DNA of 64,000 bases from Synchiropus splendidus (Eukaryota; Chordata; Actinopteri; Syngnathiformes; Callionymidae). Position numbers and translations under genes: made by a program. Under the pieces are notes generated by a model. That model searched no databases and was not told the DNA's origin. It saw only the letters and a list, made by a program, of their open reading frames with translations. The stretch is from NCBI RefSeq assembly GCF_027744825.2, contig NC_071347.1, forward strand, positions 8,989,501 to 9,053,500, read 5' to 3'. Each line of letters begins with the position of its first letter. Position 1 is the first letter of the stretch. Positions 59,756 through 64,000 of this stretch are shown piece after piece.

Positions 59756-61330
59756 AAACTAGTGACTAGGACTCTCTGCGATCTCTCCTAATCAGATAAG
59801 ACCATAAGTCAAACACTGGTTTGGGGACTTGATGAGTCCAGATTTAAACCAAATAAACAAACCAAAACTTTATCCCTTTTAGAGTCACAAATAATCCCTG
59901 CATATTTTTCATATAGTGAAAAATATATCAATATTTATATTTATATTTACATGTTTTACAATGAAGATGGGAACCTAAACAAGCATAATCGGAATACAAA
60001 AATCGCAGCACATATTCTGATCTAGCAATTCAAAACACAGTTCTGTTTGCAAATAAGACCTTTTCCTGTAACAGTGTGGAGTTCAGGCAGATATATGGGT
60101 CTATAAATTAACTAACATTTGCATTGAGAAAGGAGCACCACTATCCGATTCATTATCATTGTGAATTATCCCCCACACCCATCATAATTTAGCAATATAT
60201 CATGATCAATGGCAGTTGTTATTGTCTTAGAGGCGCCAAACAGTAAACAGCTTTCCATTAGTCAAGGTGAGTCAATTTATCAACCTTCATCTCCCCACCA
60301 AAATGTTTTTTGTTTTTTTTAATAATTCAGCAAAGCAGTCTTTAAAAACAGTCACATATAACACATAATGTTAGAGATACTTTCAGTAAATCACACCTTT
60401 AAAAATCTTGATCTTACTGATTCATACTTTTTTTTCTTGCTTCTCCCATTGAGTTGAAATAGTTCCTGCTGTTTTGCAGTGATTGGGAGAAAATCTCTAC
60501 AGCAATCTGGTTGTTTTTTTTCCCCTTTTATTCCGTCCTTTTTCCAAAATGTCAAATGCAATTTTATCAGCTAGAGCCTGGAGCTCAACAATCAATACAT
60601 AAAAACATCAAGCGTGGCATGAGTCTGACTGCAGAAAGCAGATTGGCAGAAGTCTAACTGTGGAAACAGACCTGGAAATTAACACAAAACTTCCAAAGGC
60701 AGCAATTCCTTACCAATTTGTTACATTTTCTACTGAAACCACCGCATTTGAAATGGCATGCAACGTGTTAATTAATCCACCTGCAATGCCAAGAGGGAAC
60801 AAGCGGAAAAAAATGGGTGGCTTGATGGATGGATGGATGTTCATTATTATTCCCTGTGCAGTTTAAAAACAGAAGATGGGTTATTAATCGAGTAATTCAT
60901 TCATTCAAATTAAATTAAAATGTGAGATGCAATCTGCAAAATGTAGCTGAAAAGACCCAGATATCTGTAGACAAACAGGCCTTCCTGTTTTTTTTTGCAA
61001 TCTACTTCAGTGGGGAGAAATGATAACAAATGTAGATGTAATAAAAATAAAAAAGGAGAAATAAAACACTTAATTCTGTTTATTTAGTCTGAAACACAAA
61101 ATACTTAAATGTCAATCAAAATTAGCACAAATACAAAATACGACCTTAAAATAATATTTTTGACATTTTTCTCCACACATGTCAATCGAGATTTTCCCCA
61201 CATATATTTCGCAGAATTTACTAACCTGGCAACCTTAACGTAATTCCAGCCAATTGGAATTCACGTAGAATGAACAAATTGACGTAATCACCGCCCAGTT
61301 AGAAAACCTGCCGTATCTCTGTCGTAAGTC
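59756..61330. other. AT-rich intergenic sequence, no gene seen
   Basis: No exon is recognised between mlycd and the divergent CpG-rich start region. A short GATGGATGGATGG run is at about 60825-60838. Confidence 0.45.
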
Positions 61331-61339
61331 GAAAATAAA

Positions 61340-61548
61340 GTTCACGTTTGACCTGCTGTCGCCACGTGAGCTGCAACGTAAATAGTCCGATCGCGCGTCG
61401 GTTGGCAGTTGTACTCATGTAAATGAAACCCATCTTTTGCAAGTGGCTGACGAGTGTAGCGCCGTCGCGGAAGCTAGTCGGCTAACTCGCGCAAACGGCG
61501 TTTCCTTCACGAGGAGACTTCGATATTCTTGCGTCGCTTCGTCCAACA
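61340..61548 (+). promoter_or_regulatory. CpG-rich promoter-like region and 5' UTR
   Basis: CpG density rises sharply here compared with the surrounding AT-rich DNA, with many CG pairs in 61385-61540 such as GATCGCGCGTCGG and CGCCGTCGCGG. It lies directly before the candidate coding start at 61549, as expected for a CpG-type vertebrate promoter driving a plus-strand gene divergent from mlycd. Confidence 0.45.
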
Positions 61549-61667
61549 ATGAAGGAGTCTCCCGCGAGGCTTGTGAGCGACATGGGGAGAGAGAAAAACA
61601 CCAAAGACGAGAAGGTGAAAAGCAAACGGAAACGAAGAAGTAAAGGTGAAGATGCTGTTGAGAACAG
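61549..61667 (+). CDS. candidate first coding exon, Lys/Arg-rich protein, unidentified
   Basis: The ATG at 61549 has A at -3 and is the first ATG in its frame after an in-frame stop at 61483. It opens a 39-codon frame very rich in Lys, Arg, Glu and Asp, including MGREKNTKDEKVKSKRKRR, with a second possible start at Met12. The frame reaches AACAG followed by GTCAGC, a usable donor at 61668, in phase 2. The CpG-rich setting, basic low-complexity start and splice signal suggest the N-terminus of a nuclear or RNA-associated protein, but I do not recognise the gene. I could not match it to the mammalian mlycd neighbours I considered. The exon is predicted from composition and signals only. Confidence 0.45.
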
Positions 61668-63186
61668 GTCAGCGGTTTTCACTGGTCTTCAACACGTTAA
61701 GGTTACAGCGATCTACACACCATAACTTATTTTCGCACCTGTTAACAATCAATATTTTTCTCTTTGACCAAACCGTGATTCACGCTTTTTAATACAAGCG
61801 TCTCTTTGCGAGTGTAGTTCAATATGTTCTTCAAAGATCTACCAGGTCACTTTAAATATTTAGCAGATTTTAAAACGGGACCAGGTGGAAGAGAAACTCG
61901 TCCCTTCCACCTGCTTGCTCTCCAAATGATCTCGTGTGGATGGTGAGCATCAACCTTTGAATGCGTTCATTTCCCTGACGACAGGGCTGCTCCGTCTCCA
62001 TATGAATAAAGGAATTAGCCTTGATACCTGGTGCTCGGGTTACCATGCCAATGTGAGCAGACAAATGAATGCAAAGTGATCTGTCATGGGTTTGAGTTCG
62101 TCGTGAGCGGAGGGATGAATAGAACCTTTGGAAGTCGAGAATGGTGTCTTCAGTGCATGCAAACCATTGTGTTCTGTTGTGGCACAGTGGATGAACGACT
62201 TGTATAGAAGTTTTCAGTGATATGGTAAGTGCTATAGTTACCCCAAAAGTGTCCCATTATTTCCCTGTGAACCAGATTGGGGTTGTTTTAGATGGAACCT
62301 GCTGAATGCAGATTGTCAATCCTCTGATGGCAATTGCACTAACAAGACACTATTCGAGGCAAATGTCAGCATGAACATGCTCTCACTTTTAGTACAATCT
62401 CGCACCTTGATGATTGAACTTAATTGTCTTGCAGGGCTGACCAGTAATGTGAAATCTTTTTTTTCTCCCCATGCTTCCTGTGACAACTCATCCTCACTGG
62501 CTACACACAGCATACATCATGCGAAAGAAAATGAGAAGCCAAATGAGAAGGTAGCTTTTTTTCTTTTTTGTGATATGATGAAAGGTCACTAAAGAATCTC
62601 ACAACCAAGAATATGTTTGATTTTTCATTGAAAGTGAAATCTGTAATGGCTCAATCCCACGTTGTTCATCTTTATGAACTTGTATATGTATCATTAGTCC
62701 GTATTTTTGTTGGCGCTGCCATGTATCTGTCTGTTTTCTTTTCTTCATGTATCGCAACATGTATAATGTTAGAGGTGTTCAAAATGTGTCATCTACATGA
62801 GACTGGAACACTATGATCAGGGAGGCACAGTGCAGAGGAACTGGTCAGAGTATAAAAGTGTCTGGTGTGCTGCAGCTCATTTTTGCATTGTGTAGTTAGC
62901 TCTAATAAGTCTGTATTTCAGAGCTGATCTTAAACTCTTATAGTGCTCGCTGAATGCGCAGGCCAAATAGTGAGGATTAAATCACAAGTTGGAGCTAAAT
63001 AGCAAGCGCCTGTTGCAAATATAACCAACACGGGACTCAACTTATTGTATTTCATTGTGAGTCTGTCACTCATCCGCAAGACTAAATACATTACTTGAGT
63101 CAATCGTGGACATCTCTTGTGGAGAATTTTGGAGCATAACTTGGGGAGGCAAACAGAGGCTATGTAGGAAGAAAAGCTTTGGCGGT
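61668..63186 (+). other. probable first intron, left part
   Basis: No repeat or exon is recognised. The sequence is AT-rich, and its short frames are unsupported. Confidence 0.35.
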
Positions 63187-63258
63187 GAAGTTTACTGGGT
63201 AAAAGAAGAAGAGAGAGACAAGCATTGAGGTTCATGATTGTGGCAAAAGATAGATATA
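63187..63258 (+). mobile_element. RTE-like scrap, plus strand
   Basis: A plus-strand reading gives GKRRRERQALRFMIVAKDR, parallel to GKRRRGRQPMRFMKAGKDD at 4.25-4.32 kb. It is directly adjacent to the minus-strand RTE piece that follows. Confidence 0.5.
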
Positions 63259-63259
63259 A

Positions 63260-63390
63260 CTTCTTTCTCTTTCGGCTTCGCCACAACAGATCATCTTCCT
63301 CCATCTCACCCTGTCCTGTGCTTCCTCTTCTCTCAAACCTACACACCTCATGTCCTCCTTCACCACATCCACAAATCTCCTCTTTGGCCT
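63260..63390 (-). mobile_element. RTE-like C-terminal fragment, minus strand
   Basis: Minus-strand translation gives RPKRRFVDVVKEDMRCVGLR, then DRVRWRKMICCGEAERE, nearly matching the copy at 3640-3800. The resemblance stops sharply at about 63390, where an inverted-repeat-bounded insert starts. Confidence 0.7.
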
Positions 63391-63391
63391 A

Positions 63392-63503
63392 GATTGACAT
63401 AACATAAAGCGGATAGGGCATACAAAATTTAAGGAACCGAAAGAAGGTATTTGGAATATGCAACCAGTCTGCTGTGATCTCTCTTCCATTCTTTATGTCA
63501 ATC
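63392..63503. repeat. 112-bp segment bounded by an 11-bp inverted repeat
   Basis: GATTGACATAA at 63392-63402 and TTATGTCAATC at 63493-63503 are exact inverted complements. The segment truncates the RTE piece and ends about 50 bases before the candidate splice acceptor at 63555. It may be a tiny non-autonomous element, but no target duplication is evident. Confidence 0.45.
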
Positions 63504-63555
63504 CACTGAGTGATTTGGATCACTGATGTTCTGTTCTATCTTTTTTCCCCTGTAG

Positions 63556-63593
63556 GTCAAGACCGAGTCAGAAGACCAACCCATTACTGGCGG
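63556..63593 (+). CDS. candidate second coding exon of the divergent gene
   Basis: A strong pyrimidine tract ending CCCCTGTAG precedes a 38-base open segment followed by the donor GTAAAG. Joined to the exon ending at 61667, the frame stays open and reads NRSRPSQKTNPLLA, continuing the basic protein. It leaves phase 1, so the gene must continue beyond this point. No further exon could be recognised before the window ends. The splice signals are good, but such a short exon could occur by chance. Confidence 0.35.
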
Positions 63594-64000
63594 GTAAAGA
63601 ACCTCTTTTCCAACAAGACTTTCTCTTGAATAACCAAATACTCCTTACAAAACTAAGGTCCCAAAAACTCAGGTCTGCCAGGTGTACCCAAATTTTCCGC
63701 TTGAGATGTCTGGGCTTTTTGTCTGTGACCTGCCAGGCAAGTAATAAATGAGAACGTGTGGTTTGAGTGGTCTCACGCTCAACCAGCTGCCTCTGTGGCA
63801 ATCTACAGAGCAAGTGCCTGCTGAGTCAAATATGTCTCGCAGCAGTTAATGGATTGTTTTTCATGCATTGTCTCCTCCTTCGCCGGCATGAGGAGTGACA
63901 TTTGTAAGGTTAAGGATATTTTTGAGGGTTTTTGTTCTACGATTAAATGTTAGTGCATCTATTTCCCAAAAGGCCTGAGTGGTGGTTTAGAGTTCCAGTG
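63594..64000. other. non-coding sequence to the window end
   Basis: No exon is recognised. It is presumed intronic if the divergent gene is real. Confidence 0.35.

Noticed and set aside
61437..61643. 68-codon plus-strand frame overlapping the candidate first exon
   Set aside because: It is in a different frame from the exon with the better start context and in-phase splicing. It ends in low-complexity Glu/Arg/Lys sequence created by the same bases.
58141..64000. HSBP1 or CDH13 exons expected from mammalian gene order upstream of mlycd
   Set aside because: No coiled-coil or cadherin-type exon could be recognised on either strand.

Overview
The window looks like nuclear DNA from a teleost fish. 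It is AT-rich and intron-bearing. It carries many decayed copies of transposon types that are common in fish genomes: RTE-like, L2/CR1-like and L1-like non-LTR elements, hAT-like non-autonomous elements, short inverted-repeat elements, and pentamer and (AT)n microsatellites. I saw no bacterial-style operon, CRISPR array, tRNA or rRNA gene. The organism call is an inference from repeat content and gene structure, not from a database match.

Positions 1-44,900 appear to hold no protein-coding gene. They consist of unique AT-rich sequence broken by transposon relics. These are RTE pieces (3.6-4.3 kb and about 41.3 kb), an L2/CR1-like RT fragment (9.2-9.9 kb), several LINE 3' ends (2.0, 11.7, 15.1, 21.3 and 25.0 kb), an L1-type ORF2 fragment (27.9-28.4 kb), a tRNA-headed repeat (32.1 kb), hAT-type ends and elements (5.6, 33.7 and 43.3 kb), short dispersed repeats (30.7, 35.9 and 37.3 kb), and microsatellites, the largest being a 131-bp (AT)n tract at 22.3 kb. 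Some non-repetitive stretches, such as 18.6-19.0 kb, could be conserved regulatory DNA, but this cannot be shown from one sequence.

Positions 44,960-58,060 hold the one gene I can name with confidence: malonyl-CoA decarboxylase (mlycd) on the minus strand. It is complete in five coding exons with canonical splice sites. The predicted protein has 503 residues, an Arg-rich N-terminal presequence, an internal Met48 that could serve as a second start, the catalytic Ser and His, and a C-terminal SKL peroxisomal signal. Its intron 4 contains a 750-bp hAT-like element with a perfect 8-bp target-site duplication, and one copy of an inverted-repeat element whose sister lies at 40.3-40.8 kb.

Positions 58,470-64,000 start with a plus-strand LINE 3' end and an opposing LINE RT fragment. 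A CpG-rich segment follows, with a candidate first coding exon (61,549-61,667, plus strand) of a divergently transcribed gene. A candidate second exon lies at 63,556-63,593, and the gene would continue past the window. I do not recognise its product. Its intron holds RTE pieces and a 112-bp inverted-repeat-bounded insert just upstream of the splice acceptor.

I found no clearly new biological system. The points most worth checking are the unidentified divergent gene, the TSD-flanked hAT insertion in mlycd, the two-copy inverted-repeat family, and the palindrome cluster near 1.4 kb.
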